Positions 32,789 to 42,696 of a stretch of DNA of 64,000 nucleotides are shown in pieces. The notes under the pieces were generated by a model. It was not told the DNA's origin. It worked only from the letters and a program-made list of their open reading frames with translations, and made no database searches. The stretch comes from Actinoplanes sp. NBRC 103695 (GTDB lineage Bacteria; Actinomycetota; Actinomycetes; Mycobacteriales; Micromonosporaceae): assembly GCF_030269485.1 (NCBI RefSeq), contig NZ_BSTL01000014.1, positions 174,194 to 238,193 of the forward strand, in the 5' to 3' direction. A program made the position numbers and the translations under genes. Position 1 is the first letter of the stretch. Each line of letters opens with the position of its first letter.

Positions 32789-35068
32789 TTAAAGGGGCAG
32801 TAGCTCCGACGTGGGTGCGGGCGCGACCGGCGGGGTCTCCCAGAGCAGGCGCTCGAAGCCGGCGGGCGGCACCGGGCGGCTGATCAGGTAGCCCTGGATC
32901 GCCGGGCAGCCGGCCGCCGCCAGCGCACGCCAGTCGTCCGGCTCCTCGACGCCCTCGGCGACCACGCTCATGTTCAGCGAGGTGGCCAGGCCGAGGACCG
33001 CCACGATGATCGACGACTTGCGGACGTCGCCGGCCAGGCCGGACACGAACGAGCGGTCCAGCTTCACCACGTCGGCGGGGACCGACTGGAGCCACGTCAG
33101 CGAGCTGTAGCCGGTGCCGAAGTCGTCGAGCGCGATGCGTACGCCCAGCTCCTTGACCGCGTCCAGCCGCTCCTGGAGGTCGTCGGACATGGCCAGCACC
33201 GCGGTCTCGGTGATCTCCAGAACCAGGCGGGACGGGTCGTCCAGGCCGTGCTCGGCGAGCAGCCGGGCGACCATGGGTACGAAGCCGGGCTCGGACAGCT
33301 GCCGCGGGCTCACGTTGACCGACACGTAGCCGAGCTCCAGCCGCCACCTCATCAGCCAGCGCAGCGCCGTGGACATCACGTGCTCGCCCAGCGGGACGAC
33401 CATCCCGGTCTCCTCCGCGGCGGGGATGAAATGCCCCGGCCCGAGGATGCCGCCGTCCGCGGCACGCATGCGGACCAGCGCCTCGGCGCCGATGATGTGC
33501 CCGCTGACCGACGACGCGATCGGCTGGAACCAGACCGGCAGCGTCTCGTCGAGGTCGCCCTCGAGCGCGCGCCGCAGCTGTGCCTCGGCGGTGATCCGCT
33601 GCTGCACGTCGACCCGCATCTGGTCGTTGAAGACGGCCAGCCGGTTGCCGCCGCCCTTCTTGGCCGCGTACATCGCGGTGTCCGCCGCCAGCAGCGCGTG
33701 CTCGGCCAGGTCCGGCCGGTCGGCGACGGCCACGCCGACACTGACCGCGATCCGGCTGGTGTTCCCGGCGACCGGCAGCGGCGTACCGAACGAATCGATC
33801 ACCGAGCGTGCGGTGGCCGCCGCGGTCTCCACCGGCCCGCCCAGCCCGACCACGAACTCGTCGCCGCCCAACCGGCCGATCAGCGACCCGGCGGGCACGA
33901 CCGCGCGGAGCCAGTCGGCGACCGCGCGCAGCACGTCGTCGCCGGCCGCGTGACCGGCGCCGTCGTTGATCGCCTTGAACCGGTCGACGTCCAGGTAGAT
34001 CACGCCGGCCGGGCCGGGCTGCCCGGTCAGCAGCGCGGCCAGGTCGTCCTCGAAGCCCTTGCGGGACAGCAACCCGGTCAGGTCGTCGACCCGGAGCTGC
34101 CGCCGGAGCTCGTCGCGGTGTTCCATCTGGGCGGTGACGTCGATGCAGTGCACGAAGATCAGGCGCAGCCGCCCGGCTTTGTCCCGCAGACCGTTGCTGT
34201 GGATCTCCACCCAGATCCGGCTGCCGTCGCCCGTGCGGCGGTACGCCCGGGTGACGGTGACCGCGTCGCCCTCGGCGAGCATCTCACCGAAGATGTTCTC
34301 CTCGCCCGGCTCCGCCACGAGCGGCAGGTCCTCGAGCCGGAAGTCCATCGGCAGCGGCCGCGACAGCCGCATCCAGGCGTAGTAGGCGTCGTTGGCGCGC
34401 AGCAGCCGGCCGTCCGGCGACCACATCACCATCGGCACCGGCGTCTCGTCGAACGCCAGCGTCATCTGTGCCTGGCTCTCGTCCAGGTTCTCCTGGGCGC
34501 GCTTCTCCTCGGTCTCGGTGAGCCGCCAGGCGATGACCTGGAAGGCGGCCGCGCCGAGCACCGCGAGGCCGTGCAGCAGCGCCCACATCAGCGGGTGCTG
34601 GGCCGCCTCGTGGTGGTCGTAGGTGCGGTCGCTGGCGAGGGCGCCGAGCACCGAGTGGTGCAGCACGGTGCCGATCAGGAAGGCCAGGAAGGGCGCCCAG
34701 TCACGGTAGAGGGCGAGGGCCGCCACCACGACGAAGTAGGTGAAGTGCGCCTCGGTGAGGCCGTGGCAGACCGCCACGAAGCCGCCGCACAGCGCGGTGA
34801 AGCCGACCGCCACCAGGATCGACGGCAGCCGCTTCGACGTCATCGCGGTGGCCGCGATCACGCAGGGCAGGACCAGGGCGACCGTGATGAACCAGGCCGC
34901 GTCGAGGCCCTCGTCGCGGAACGCGCCGACGACGGTGAGCAGCGGGATGCCGGCCGCGAGCAGGATGGTCAGCAGCCGGTGCCGGCGCGTCCAGTCCTCG
35001 TCACGCAGGCCGCCGCCGGCAGGCAGCATCGTGGTCAACATCGACCACGCGCGCGTCACCAGCGTCAC
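32789..35068 (-). CDS. Membrane PAS-GGDEF-EAL cyclic-di-GMP protein
   Basis: A 759-residue protein: six membrane helices (about 30-185), a PAS/PAC sensor (about 205-325), GGDEF domain (about 335-490) with an intact RLGGDEF site, and EAL domain (about 505-745) with AEALVRM, NVSPRQL, LEITETAV and DDFGTGYSSL. Both catalytic motifs look complete, so it could make and/or degrade cyclic di-GMP, a regulator of development via BldD in related genera. GTG 35068 is assumed; ATG codons occur 9-13 residues later. Confidence 0.92.
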   Translation of the reverse strand: MTLVTRAWSMLTTMLPAGGGLRDEDWTRRHRLLTILLAAGIPLLTVVGAFRDEGLDAAWFITVALVLPCVIAATAMTSKRLPSILVAVGFTALCGGFVAVCHGLTEAHFTYFVVVAALALYRDWAPFLAFLIGTVLHHSVLGALASDRTYDHHEAAQHPLMWALLHGLAVLGAAAFQVIAWRLTETEEKRAQENLDESQAQMTLAFDETPVPMVMWSPDGRLLRANDAYYAWMRLSRPLPMDFRLEDLPLVAEPGEENIFGEMLAEGDAVTVTRAYRRTGDGSRIWVEIHSNGLRDKAGRLRLIFVHCIDVTAQMEHRDELRRQLRVDDLTGLLSRKGFEDDLAALLTGQPGPAGVIYLDVDRFKAINDGAGHAAGDDVLRAVADWLRAVVPAGSLIGRLGGDEFVVGLGGPVETAAATARSVIDSFGTPLPVAGNTSRIAVSVGVAVADRPDLAEHALLAADTAMYAAKKGGGNRLAVFNDQMRVDVQQRITAEAQLRRALEGDLDETLPVWFQPIASSVSGHIIGAEALVRMRAADGGILGPGHFIPAAEETGMVVPLGEHVMSTALRWLMRWRLELGYVSVNVSPRQLSEPGFVPMVARLLAEHGLDDPSRLVLEITETAVLAMSDDLQERLDAVKELGVRIALDDFGTGYSSLTWLQSVPADVVKLDRSFVSGLAGDVRKSSIIVAVLGLATSLNMSVVAEGVEEPDDWRALAAAGCPAIQGYLISRPVPPAGFERLLWETPPVAPAPTSELLPL

Positions 35069-35131
35069 CCCGCCCGCCCCTCTACCGGTTCTGTTACCGG
35101 CATATCGGCAGGTGACGGGCGGGTATGAGAC

Positions 35132-37210
35132 TCAGCGCACGACCAAAACCCGGACGTCCCACGGCCCGAGGTCCACCTCACCCTCCACGTCCTCGCCGGT
35201 GAGGGCGTCGGTGACCGGTACGGGCGGCCGGAACGGAACCGGATCCCACGACCAGTTGTGCACGAACCGGACACGGCGGCCGTCCCGGGCGGTGGCGCCG
35301 GTGACCGTCACGGACGGCGGCGTGTCCCGCCAGTCCCCCTCGCCGGGCGGCGCCAGCCAGCGGAACAGCGCGGCGGCCAGCTCGGGGCCGGGCACGGTCC
35401 CGACCGTGGTGATCCGGCCGTGGCCGTGCGCCCGGGTGGTGATCGCCGGCCAGCGCCCGAAGTGCGGATGCTCGTAGCGGGCGAGCACGTCGGCCCCGCC
35501 GGCCTCCAGGCCGTCGATCCAGCGGGTGGCGGTCGCGCCGGGCGGCAGCTCCAGGTCGCCGCCGGTGGCCCGGACCGGCACCGGCGAGCTGAGGTTGCTG
35601 AACTCGTCGTACCGGACTCCCGCCGGCCCGCCGACCACCGCGGGCGCCGGCTCGGACCGGGCGCGGGCCTCCTCGTCGGCGTAGCCGGTGCGCGGACCCA
35701 GGATCAGATGCCCGCCCGCTTCCGCGTACGCCACCAGCCAGGCCAGCGTGATGTCGTCGGCGATGTAGAGCCCGCTCGCCACCAGCACCGGATACCGGCG
35801 GGCCGCCTCGCCCGGACCGTCCAGGTGCCCGGCGTGCAGGATCCGCACCGGCACACCGGCGTCGAACGCGCCGCGGTAGAACGGGTCGAACAGCCCGTGA
35901 TAGGCCCGCTCGTCCGGGTCGCGCTCGCCCTTCGCCAGCGGCGGGAAACGCTGCATGAGCCACTTGCTCTCCGCCGACCACAGCATCGCCACGCCGGCGT
36001 CCGGGGTCAGCCCGGCCACCAGCTCACCGGCCGCGGCCAGCTCCGCGCCCAGCCGGGCGATCTCCCGGTACGTGCGGCCGGGGCGCCCGGAGTGCGGCAG
36101 CACGCCACCCCAGTACGTCTCGGCGCCGAAGTGCAGGGTGTGCCAGTGCCAGTACTCGATCATCGTGGCGCCGCGGGAGATCAGCGCCCACGCCGCCTGG
36201 CGCCACTGCCCGTCGTACGCCGGCCGGTTGTTCCAGGGGAAGCCGATCGACTGGGCGTTGGTCTCGCTGACCAGGTACGGCGCCTGTTTCGACGAGTACA
36301 TCCGGTCGGCGCTCAGATAGAGCGCCCAGGTGCCGGTGGTGGTCCAGAACTGTGGCTGGTCGCCGGCGCCGGGATGGGCCAGCCCGTCCTGCATGGCGTA
36401 GTACGGGTTGCCCGCGGTGACGTCCAGCGCCAGGGTGAGCTCGGCGTCGTCGACGGCCGGGCGCTCGTACGAGATGCACGTGGTGACGAACTGCTCCGGG
36501 CGCGCGTACTCCCGGACGATCCCGGCCTGCCAGGCGATGAACTCGGTGGTCTGCTCGGCCTGGAAACGCCGCCACGCCAGGTGGTACTGCGGCTGGGCGT
36601 TGCCGTCCGGGGTCCACAGGTCGGCCCAGTCGGCGAGCCGGTGCGACCAGTAGACCAGCCCCCAGGCGCGGTTCAGGGTCTCGACGTCGCCGTAGCGGTG
36701 CCGCAGCCGGTCCACGAAACGCTGGAAGACGCCGTGGTTGTGCAGGAGCTCGTTGCCCGGCTCGTTGTCGACCTGGAATCCGATGACGGCCGGATGGCTC
36801 GCGTACCGCTCGAGGATCTTGCGGACCACCCGCTCGGCGTGGAACCGGAACGCGGGGTGGGTGAAGTCGACCTCCTGCCGGGCGCCCCACGGGATGCGCT
36901 GCCCGGTGGCCCGCTCCCCCGCGATCTCCGGGTAGAGCCGGGCCAGCCAGGGCGGGACCGCGTACGTCGGGGTGCCCAGGATGACCGAGATGCCGCGCTC
37001 GTGGGCGCCGTCCAGCACCGGCCGGAGCCAGTCCAGGTCGAACCGTCCGTTCTCCGGCTCCCAGGTCGACCACACCGACTCGCCCACCCGGATCACGGTG
37101 AAACTCGCCTCGGCCATCAGGTCCAGGTCGGTCTTCAACCGCTCGTACGGCTGGTACTCGTGGTAGTAGGCCGCACCGAAAAGTACGCCCCGATCGGGAA
37201 AGCTCATCAT
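35132..37210 (-). CDS. GH42 beta-galactosidase
   Basis: A 692-residue cytosolic glycoside hydrolase of family 42. N-terminal TIM barrel with LFGAAYYHEYQP, acid/base Glu in GFQVDNEPGNE (near 155), nucleophile Glu in APYLVSETNAQS (near 315); then a trimerisation domain and a C-terminal beta domain with RFVHNWS. Hydrolyses beta-galactosides imported by the upstream ABC transporter. The ATG overlaps the permease stop (ATGA), so translation is coupled. Final gene of the lacI-ABC operon. Confidence 0.93.
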   Translation of the reverse strand: MMSFPDRGVLFGAAYYHEYQPYERLKTDLDLMAEASFTVIRVGESVWSTWEPENGRFDLDWLRPVLDGAHERGISVILGTPTYAVPPWLARLYPEIAGERATGQRIPWGARQEVDFTHPAFRFHAERVVRKILERYASHPAVIGFQVDNEPGNELLHNHGVFQRFVDRLRHRYGDVETLNRAWGLVYWSHRLADWADLWTPDGNAQPQYHLAWRRFQAEQTTEFIAWQAGIVREYARPEQFVTTCISYERPAVDDAELTLALDVTAGNPYYAMQDGLAHPGAGDQPQFWTTTGTWALYLSADRMYSSKQAPYLVSETNAQSIGFPWNNRPAYDGQWRQAAWALISRGATMIEYWHWHTLHFGAETYWGGVLPHSGRPGRTYREIARLGAELAAAGELVAGLTPDAGVAMLWSAESKWLMQRFPPLAKGERDPDERAYHGLFDPFYRGAFDAGVPVRILHAGHLDGPGEAARRYPVLVASGLYIADDITLAWLVAYAEAGGHLILGPRTGYADEEARARSEPAPAVVGGPAGVRYDEFSNLSSPVPVRATGGDLELPPGATATRWIDGLEAGGADVLARYEHPHFGRWPAITTRAHGHGRITTVGTVPGPELAAALFRWLAPPGEGDWRDTPPSVTVTGATARDGRRVRFVHNWSWDPVPFRPPVPVTDALTGEDVEGEVDLGPWDVRVLVVR

Positions 37211-38055
37211 CCTTTTACTCCTCCGGCGGAGAGGCCCGACTGCCAATAGCGTTGGAGCAGCAGGAACGCGGCGATCAGCGGCACGATCGAGAGCATCGAG
37301 CCGGTCACCACCAGGGCGAGCAGATCACCCGTGGAGCCGCCGCCGCCCGCCGTCTGCGAGGACCAGGCGGCCAGGCCGACGGTGATCGGGTAGAGCTCGG
37401 GGTCGTTCAGCATGATCAGCGGCAGGAAGTAGTTGTTCCAGGTCGCCACCAGCGTGAAGAGCAGCACGGTGACGATGCCGGGCGCCAGCGAGCGCAGCAC
37501 GATCTTGAAGAAGATGCCCATCTCGGACGCGCCGTCGATCCGGCCCGCCTCGATCATGCTGTCGTCGATGGCGTCCTGGGCGTAGATCCGCATCAGGTAG
37601 AGCCCGAACGGGCTGACCAGCGACGGCAGGATGATCGCCCACGGCGTGTTGACCAGGTCGATCTTGCTGAACAGCAGGTAGGTCGGGATGGCCAGCGCGG
37701 TGGTCGGCACCATCACCGCGGCCAGCACGACACCGAACAGCGTGCTGTTGCCACGGAACCGGAACTTGGCGAACCCGTAGCCGCCGAGCGCGCACAGGAA
37801 CGCCGCGCCACCGGCGCTGACCACCGAGTAGAACAGCGTGTTCAGCAGCCACCGGCCGTAGACGCCGTCGCCGTACGTGAAGACCTGGCCGATGTTCTGG
37901 AACAGGTGGAAGTCGGCGGTGAACCACAGGCCGAAGCTGCTGAACAGGTCGCCGGTGGACTTGGTCGAGGCGACCACGAGCCAGAACAGCGGCAACAGGA
38001 AGTAGACCAGCAGGGCCAGCATGCCGATGGTCAGCAGATTGCTGCGTCTCTTCAC
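37207..38055 (-). CDS. Carbohydrate ABC transporter permease (MalG type)
   Basis: A 282-residue membrane protein with six helices and the permease EAA loop (EAGRIDGASEMGIFFKIVLRSLAPG) that contacts the shared ATPase. Partner of the 38052-38906 permease. GTG start overlaps that gene's stop (GTGA). No ATPase gene is in the operon, so a shared MsiK-like ATPase elsewhere is expected, as in many actinomycete sugar importers. Confidence 0.92.
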   Translation of the reverse strand: MKRRSNLLTIGMLALLVYFLLPLFWLVVASTKSTGDLFSSFGLWFTADFHLFQNIGQVFTYGDGVYGRWLLNTLFYSVVSAGGAAFLCALGGYGFAKFRFRGNSTLFGVVLAAVMVPTTALAIPTYLLFSKIDLVNTPWAIILPSLVSPFGLYLMRIYAQDAIDDSMIEAGRIDGASEMGIFFKIVLRSLAPGIVTVLLFTLVATWNNYFLPLIMLNDPELYPITVGLAAWSSQTAGGGGSTGDLLALVVTGSMLSIVPLIAAFLLLQRYWQSGLSAGGVKG

Positions 38056-38906
38056 GCCGGCCTCCGGCGGGTGGCCAGCAGGACCAGCGACGACGCGATG
38101 ACGATGACCAGGCCCAGCAGGAACGAGACCGCCGCCGCGTAGTTCACCTCCTGGCCGGTGAAGGCCAGCGTGTACGCGTACAGGTTCGGGGTGTACGCGC
38201 TGTCGATCACGCTCGGGGCCAGCCGCTGGAGCAGTTGCGGCTCGGCGAACAGCTGGAAGCTGCCGATCACCGAGAAGATCAGGCACAGCAGCAGGGCCGG
38301 GCGGAGCGCCGGGATCTTGATGCTCCAGGCGATCCGCCACGAGCCGGCCCCGTCCACCGCCGCCGCCTCGTAGAGCTCACCCGGCACGCCGCGCAGGGCG
38401 GCGTACAGGATGATCATGTTGTATCCGACGAACTCCCAGGTCACGATGTTGGCCATCGAGCCGAGCATGCCGCCGTCGGTCAGGAAACCCGGCGCCGGCA
38501 GGCCGAGCGAGCCGGCGAGCTGCGCGAAGGGACCGAAGTCCGGGCCGTACAGGTAACCCCACATCAGCGTGGCGACCACCGCCGGCACCGCGTACGGAAC
38601 AAAGATCCCCAGCCGGAACACCTTCGCGAACCGCAGCAGTCCACTGTCGATCGCCAGCGCGGCCACCAGGGAGATCAGCAGCATGATCGGCACCTGCAGG
38701 AGGAAGAACCGGACCACCCGGAGCACCCCGCCGATCAGCCGATCGTCGGTGAGCGCCCGGGTGTAGTTGTCCAGCCCGGCGAAGACCGTGCCCCCGATGA
38801 GCTGTTCCCGGAACAGGCTCAGGTACGCCGCGTAGACCAGCGGGACCACCAGCATCGCCACGAAGACGATCATGAAAGGCAGGATGAAGAGGTAACCCTT
38901 CTTCAC
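38052..38906 (-). CDS. Carbohydrate ABC transporter permease (MalF type)
   Basis: A 284-residue membrane protein with six helices; EAA loop in ELYEAAAVDGAGSWRIAWSIKIPALRP. The start KKGYLFILPFMIVFVAMLVVPLVYAAYLS is typical of MalF-like sugar permeases. GTG start overlaps the stop of the substrate-binding protein gene by 4 bp. Confidence 0.92.
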   Translation of the reverse strand: MKKGYLFILPFMIVFVAMLVVPLVYAAYLSLFREQLIGGTVFAGLDNYTRALTDDRLIGGVLRVVRFFLLQVPIMLLISLVAALAIDSGLLRFAKVFRLGIFVPYAVPAVVATLMWGYLYGPDFGPFAQLAGSLGLPAPGFLTDGGMLGSMANIVTWEFVGYNMIILYAALRGVPGELYEAAAVDGAGSWRIAWSIKIPALRPALLLCLIFSVIGSFQLFAEPQLLQRLAPSVIDSAYTPNLYAYTLAFTGQEVNYAAAVSFLLGLVIVIASSLVLLATRRRPA

Positions 38907-40240
38907 TGGCCGACCTTGAAACCCTGGTTCTTCGCATAATCGCTGACCCGTTGCTGCCATTGGTCGAGAGCAGCGCCGGTGTCCGACTTGTCGGCGAACG
39001 ACTTGCCCACCGTCTCGTCCCAGTCGTTGACGGCCTGGTCCAGGAACGGCGGCCACTGGAACTGGGTGTCCACCGTGCCGCTGATGTCACTGAAGACCTG
39101 GTTGACCGTCTGGCCGCCGTAGAACTCCGGCTTCAGGCCGGTGAACGACTGATCGGCGAGCAACGCCTTGGTGGCCGGGAAGAGGAACTGCTCGGTGGCG
39201 AACCGCTTGGTCACCGCCGGGTCGGTGTTCAGGAACTCGGCGAACTTGGCCGCCGCGACCGGGTTCTTGGTGCCGGTCACCACCGCGGTCGTCGAACCGC
39301 CCCAGTTGCCGGCCTTGTTCTCCCCGGCCGTCCACTGCGGCAGCGGCGCGGCCCGCCACTTGCCGGACGTCGACTTCGCGCTGCCGGTCAGGAAGACCGG
39401 GCCCCACGCGGCGGTCAGCCAGGTGGCGTACTTGCCGCGGTTCAGGGCCTGGTACCACGGGTCGGTGAAGTCGGGGTCGGCCGAGACCACGCCCTCCTTG
39501 ATCAGCCCGCCCCAGTAGTCGCCGACCTTCTTGGCCACCTCGTCGTTGAGGTTGACGGTGACCGACTCCGGGCCGGTGGTCGCGAACGGCTTGGCGCCGG
39601 CCTGCCAGAGCATCCCCATGTAGGCGCCGTTCTGGTTGGACGCCAGGTTGGTCAGGTAGACCTTCGGGTCGGCGGTGTGCAGCTTGCGCGCGGCGGCGGC
39701 GAACTCCTCCCAGGTCTTCGGCACCTCGATGCCGTACTTGTCGAAGAGGTCCTGCCGGTACAGCATGCCCATCGGGCCGGTGTCCTGCGGGTACGCCCAG
39801 ATCTCCCCGTTCGCGCCGCTGACCTGCGACCAGGTCCAGTCGACGAACTTGTCCTTCTGCGCCTCCGCGCCGTACGGGCGCAGGTCCACCAGGCTCTTGG
39901 TAAGCGAGAAGGTCGGGATGTACTGGAACTCGATCTGCACGGCGTCCGGCGCGCCGGTGCCGGCCTTCAGCGCGGTACGCAGCTTGGTGTACTGCGGTTC
40001 GCCCTGACCGGCGTTGACCACCTTCACCTTGATCGCCGGGTACTTGGCCGTGAACATGTCCACCTCCTTCTGGATGTCGGGCACCCAGGTCCAGAAGGTG
40101 AGCTCGGTCGGGGTCTGCATGGCCTTGTCGATGTCGGCCTGGCTGGCCGGAGCCGCCTTGGTGGTTTCGTCGTCACCGCCGCCGCTGCAGGCGGCGAGGG
40201 CGAGGACGAGGACGACTGCTGCTGCCTTGAAGCGTTTCAT
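38903..40240 (-). CDS. Sugar-binding lipoprotein of an ABC importer
   Basis: A 445-residue extracytoplasmic solute-binding protein (family 1). Lipobox LAAC with Cys18, a Gly/Asp-rich tether, then LTFWTWVPDIQKEVDMFTAKYP and AVQIEFQYIPTF, typical of oligosaccharide-binding proteins. Linked to GH42, so galacto-oligosaccharides or similar beta-galactosides are the likely ligand. Start ATG 40240 with GAGGA 9 nt upstream. Confidence 0.93.
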   Translation of the reverse strand: MKRFKAAAVVLVLALAACSGGGDDETTKAAPASQADIDKAMQTPTELTFWTWVPDIQKEVDMFTAKYPAIKVKVVNAGQGEPQYTKLRTALKAGTGAPDAVQIEFQYIPTFSLTKSLVDLRPYGAEAQKDKFVDWTWSQVSGANGEIWAYPQDTGPMGMLYRQDLFDKYGIEVPKTWEEFAAAARKLHTADPKVYLTNLASNQNGAYMGMLWQAGAKPFATTGPESVTVNLNDEVAKKVGDYWGGLIKEGVVSADPDFTDPWYQALNRGKYATWLTAAWGPVFLTGSAKSTSGKWRAAPLPQWTAGENKAGNWGGSTTAVVTGTKNPVAAAKFAEFLNTDPAVTKRFATEQFLFPATKALLADQSFTGLKPEFYGGQTVNQVFSDISGTVDTQFQWPPFLDQAVNDWDETVGKSFADKSDTGAALDQWQQRVSDYAKNQGFKVGQ

Positions 40241-40261
40241 GGAGGGGGTTCCTCTTCGCTG

Positions 40262-41260
40262 TCAGCGCGGACGAGCGGTGGAGCGGCGCACGACCAGGTG
40301 CACCGGCTCCGGATGGCCCGGCGTGGCGATGCCGGGCGCCTCGATCTGCCGTAACAGGCGCTCGAGGCCGTGGCGGACCATCGTGACGAAGTCCTGCCGG
40401 ACGGTGGTGAGGGGCGGCCACTGGTACGCCGCGGTCGGTATGTCGTCGAGCCCCACGACACTGACGTCGCCGGGCACCTCCCGACCGGCCTCCCGCATCG
40501 CGGCGAGCAGGCCGATCGCCATGTCGTCGTTGGCCACGAAGACGGCCGTCACGTCGGGTCGCTTCGCCAGCCGCAGCCCCGCCGCATAGCCGGACTCCGG
40601 CGACCAGTCGCCCTCGATCCATTCCTGTGGCTTCTTCTGGAGAGCCTGCTGCCAGCCCGCGAGCCGGTCCCGAGCCGCCCACCAGCGTTGCGGACCGGCC
40701 ACGTGATGCACCGTCTCGTGACCGAGGTCGAGCAGGTGCCGGGTGGCGACCCGGCCGGCCTCCGCGCCGTCCGCCCCGCTGATCACCACGCCCGGCCCGG
40801 TCAGGCCGGGGAAGTTGCCGAGGCTGAGGACCGGGAGGTCGGCGTCCACCCGGACGTTCTCGCCCTCGTCGATCGGCTCGGACAGGACGATGCCGTCGAC
40901 GCCTTCGGCGAGCAGCGACTCGACCGCGCCGGCCACGCCGGACGGGTCACCCTCGAAGGTGGTGACGACGCTGAGCGAATAGCCGGTGCTGCGGGCCCCC
41001 CGCTCGAGCTCGATCAGGGTGGACGCGGGACCGTAGAGCGGACTGCCGAGGGAGACCACGCCGATCCGCCGGGTCCGGCCGGAGGTCAGCGTGCGGGCCG
41101 CGTTGTTACGCCGATAGCCCAGCTCCTGTGCGGCCTGCAGGACCCGGAGACGGACCTCTTCCTTGACGTACGGCTCCCCGTTCATGACCCGGGACACCGT
41201 CTTCTGCGAGACGCCCGCACGGGAGGCCACATCCGTTCCCGCGGGGCGGCGCCTGACCAT
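40262..41260 (-). CDS. LacI-family repressor of the beta-galactoside operon
   Basis: A 332-residue LacI/GalR regulator. HTH at about 8-30 (TDVASRAGVSQKTVSRVMNG) and hinge NNAARTLTSGRT, then the periplasmic-binding-like sugar domain (GVVSLGSPLYGP, DLGHETVHHVAGP, DVTAVFVANDDMAIGLL). First gene of the operon, 21 bp before the binding-protein gene, so it should repress itself together with the importer and GH42. Start ATG 41260 preceded by GAGGAGG. Confidence 0.92.
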   Translation of the reverse strand: MVRRRPAGTDVASRAGVSQKTVSRVMNGEPYVKEEVRLRVLQAAQELGYRRNNAARTLTSGRTRRIGVVSLGSPLYGPASTLIELERGARSTGYSLSVVTTFEGDPSGVAGAVESLLAEGVDGIVLSEPIDEGENVRVDADLPVLSLGNFPGLTGPGVVISGADGAEAGRVATRHLLDLGHETVHHVAGPQRWWAARDRLAGWQQALQKKPQEWIEGDWSPESGYAAGLRLAKRPDVTAVFVANDDMAIGLLAAMREAGREVPGDVSVVGLDDIPTAAYQWPPLTTVRQDFVTMVRHGLERLLRQIEAPGIATPGHPEPVHLVVRRSTARPR

Positions 41261-41305
41261 CCGAGCCTCCTCGCTCCGGCCTGATTTCCTGGTCTGACTT
41301 CCCGG

Positions 41306-41323
41306 TCTGACTCCGTAGTCAGA
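41306..41323. promoter_or_regulatory. Operator candidate for the LacI-type repressor
   Basis: The perfect inverted repeat TCTGACT-CCGT-AGTCAGA lies 46 bp upstream of the lacI start; a direct copy of GGTCTGACT at 41291-41299 lies between it and the gene. It is the strongest dyad in the 232-bp gap to the M48 gene. Confidence 0.6.
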
Positions 41324-41492
41324 TCCTGGTTGCCGAATGCGTCGAATGTCAACGGTCGGTTTCTGTTTTGTTTCCCGGGGTCCGCCGAAAGTTGCAGAGC
41401 GCCGCCCCGGAAAGTCCGGCTCCGAGCCGATGTGTCCGGGCGCTTTTTGCTTGAGGCTCGGCACACTCAAGGAATGCTCCGGAGGGGAACAG

Positions 41493-42608
41493 ATGACCAT
41501 CGATGATGACAATCGGCCGGCCCGGGCCCGAGTGACGCTGACCGGGATCAGCTCGCGCGCCTGGGAACACCCGGCCGACCGCGGTGCGCTGACCGCGCTG
41601 CGCGAGCTTCGCGGCTTCGACGACGTGGTGAAGGCCTTCTTCGGCATGTGGAACGAACGCGCGTTCCGGCTGTCGTACCTGGCCAGCGCTGTGCGCGTGG
41701 ACCACCGGCAGTACCCGCGGGTGTACCGCGTCTTCACCGAGGCGGCGACCGCGCTCGACGTGGCCGAACTGCCCGAGCTCTACGTCGGGCAGAACCCGAT
41801 CATCCACGGCGAGGCGATCGGCATGGACAAGCCGTTCATCGTGATCAGCACCGCCGCCGTGGAGAAACTAGACGACGACGAACTGCGCGCGCTCCTCGGC
41901 CACGAGATCGGCCACGTCCGCAGCGGCCACGCCGTCTACAAGACGATCATGATGATCCTGACCAAGTGGGCGGCCAACGTCAGCTGGCTGCCCATCGGCG
42001 CGATCGCGCTGCGGGCCATCATCGCCGCCATGTACGAGTGGTGGCGCAAGGCCGAACTCTCCGCCGACCGCGCCGGCCTGCTCGCCGGCCAGGACCCCGC
42101 CGCCTCCCTCCGCCTCCTGATGAAGCTGGCCGGCGGCGGCGACCTGTCCCAGATCGACACCGCCGCCTTCCTCGAGCAGGCCCACGACTACCGCGGCGGC
42201 GGCGACCTGCGCGACAGCGTCCTGAAGATCGGCATGACCCTGTACTCGAGCCACCCCGTCCCGGTGGCCCGGGCAGGCGAACTGCAGCGCTGGGTCGACA
42301 CGGGCGAGTACGCCAGAATCGTCAACGGCGAATACGAACGCCGCGACGGCGACGGCAACGCGTCCGTCACCGGGGACGTGAAGGCAGCCGCCTCCCACTA
42401 CCGCGAGGCGTTCAACACCTCCCCCGACCCGCTCGTGCACCTCGCCCGCCGGGTCAGCGGAGGCGCGGCCGACTTCGGCGAGTGGGCGGGCAGCCAGGCC
42501 GGCAAGGCCCGCACCTGGGCCAGCACGGCGGCCGACGCGGCCTCCCGGGCGGCCCGGGGCCAGGGCGGCACTCCCCCAGGCGACGCGGCCACCGACAGCC
42601 CCGGCTGA
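41493..42608 (+). CDS. M48-family zinc metallopeptidase (HtpX/Ste24-like)
   Basis: A 371-residue protein. The zinc site is complete: HEIGH at about 137-141 in LLGHEIGHVRSGHAVYK, and the third ligand Glu in KAELSADRAG near 188. Two hydrophobic stretches (about 147-175) suggest membrane association. The C-terminal 70 residues are Ala/Gly/Arg-rich and probably disordered. Such proteases degrade damaged membrane proteins. ATG 41493 with GGAGGGG at 5-nt spacing. Confidence 0.9.
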   Translation: MTIDDDNRPARARVTLTGISSRAWEHPADRGALTALRELRGFDDVVKAFFGMWNERAFRLSYLASAVRVDHRQYPRVYRVFTEAATALDVAELPELYVGQNPIIHGEAIGMDKPFIVISTAAVEKLDDDELRALLGHEIGHVRSGHAVYKTIMMILTKWAANVSWLPIGAIALRAIIAAMYEWWRKAELSADRAGLLAGQDPAASLRLLMKLAGGGDLSQIDTAAFLEQAHDYRGGGDLRDSVLKIGMTLYSSHPVPVARAGELQRWVDTGEYARIVNGEYERRDGDGNASVTGDVKAAASHYREAFNTSPDPLVHLARRVSGGAADFGEWAGSQAGKARTWASTAADAASRAARGQGGTPPGDAATDSPG

Positions 42609-42620
42609 CGGTCTCCCCGC

Positions 42621-42655
42621 ACAGAGCGGCATCCGCATCGCGGGTGCCGCTCTGT
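42621..42655 (+). terminator. Strong terminator after the M48 peptidase gene
   Basis: ACAGAGCGGCATCCGC pairs with GCGGGTGCCGCTCTGT (16 bp, one G-U) around an ATC loop, 12 bp past the stop. Confidence 0.9.
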
Positions 42656-42696
42656 TCTGTGTAGTTCGGTCGGCGCATCCACACGCGGCCACCCCT

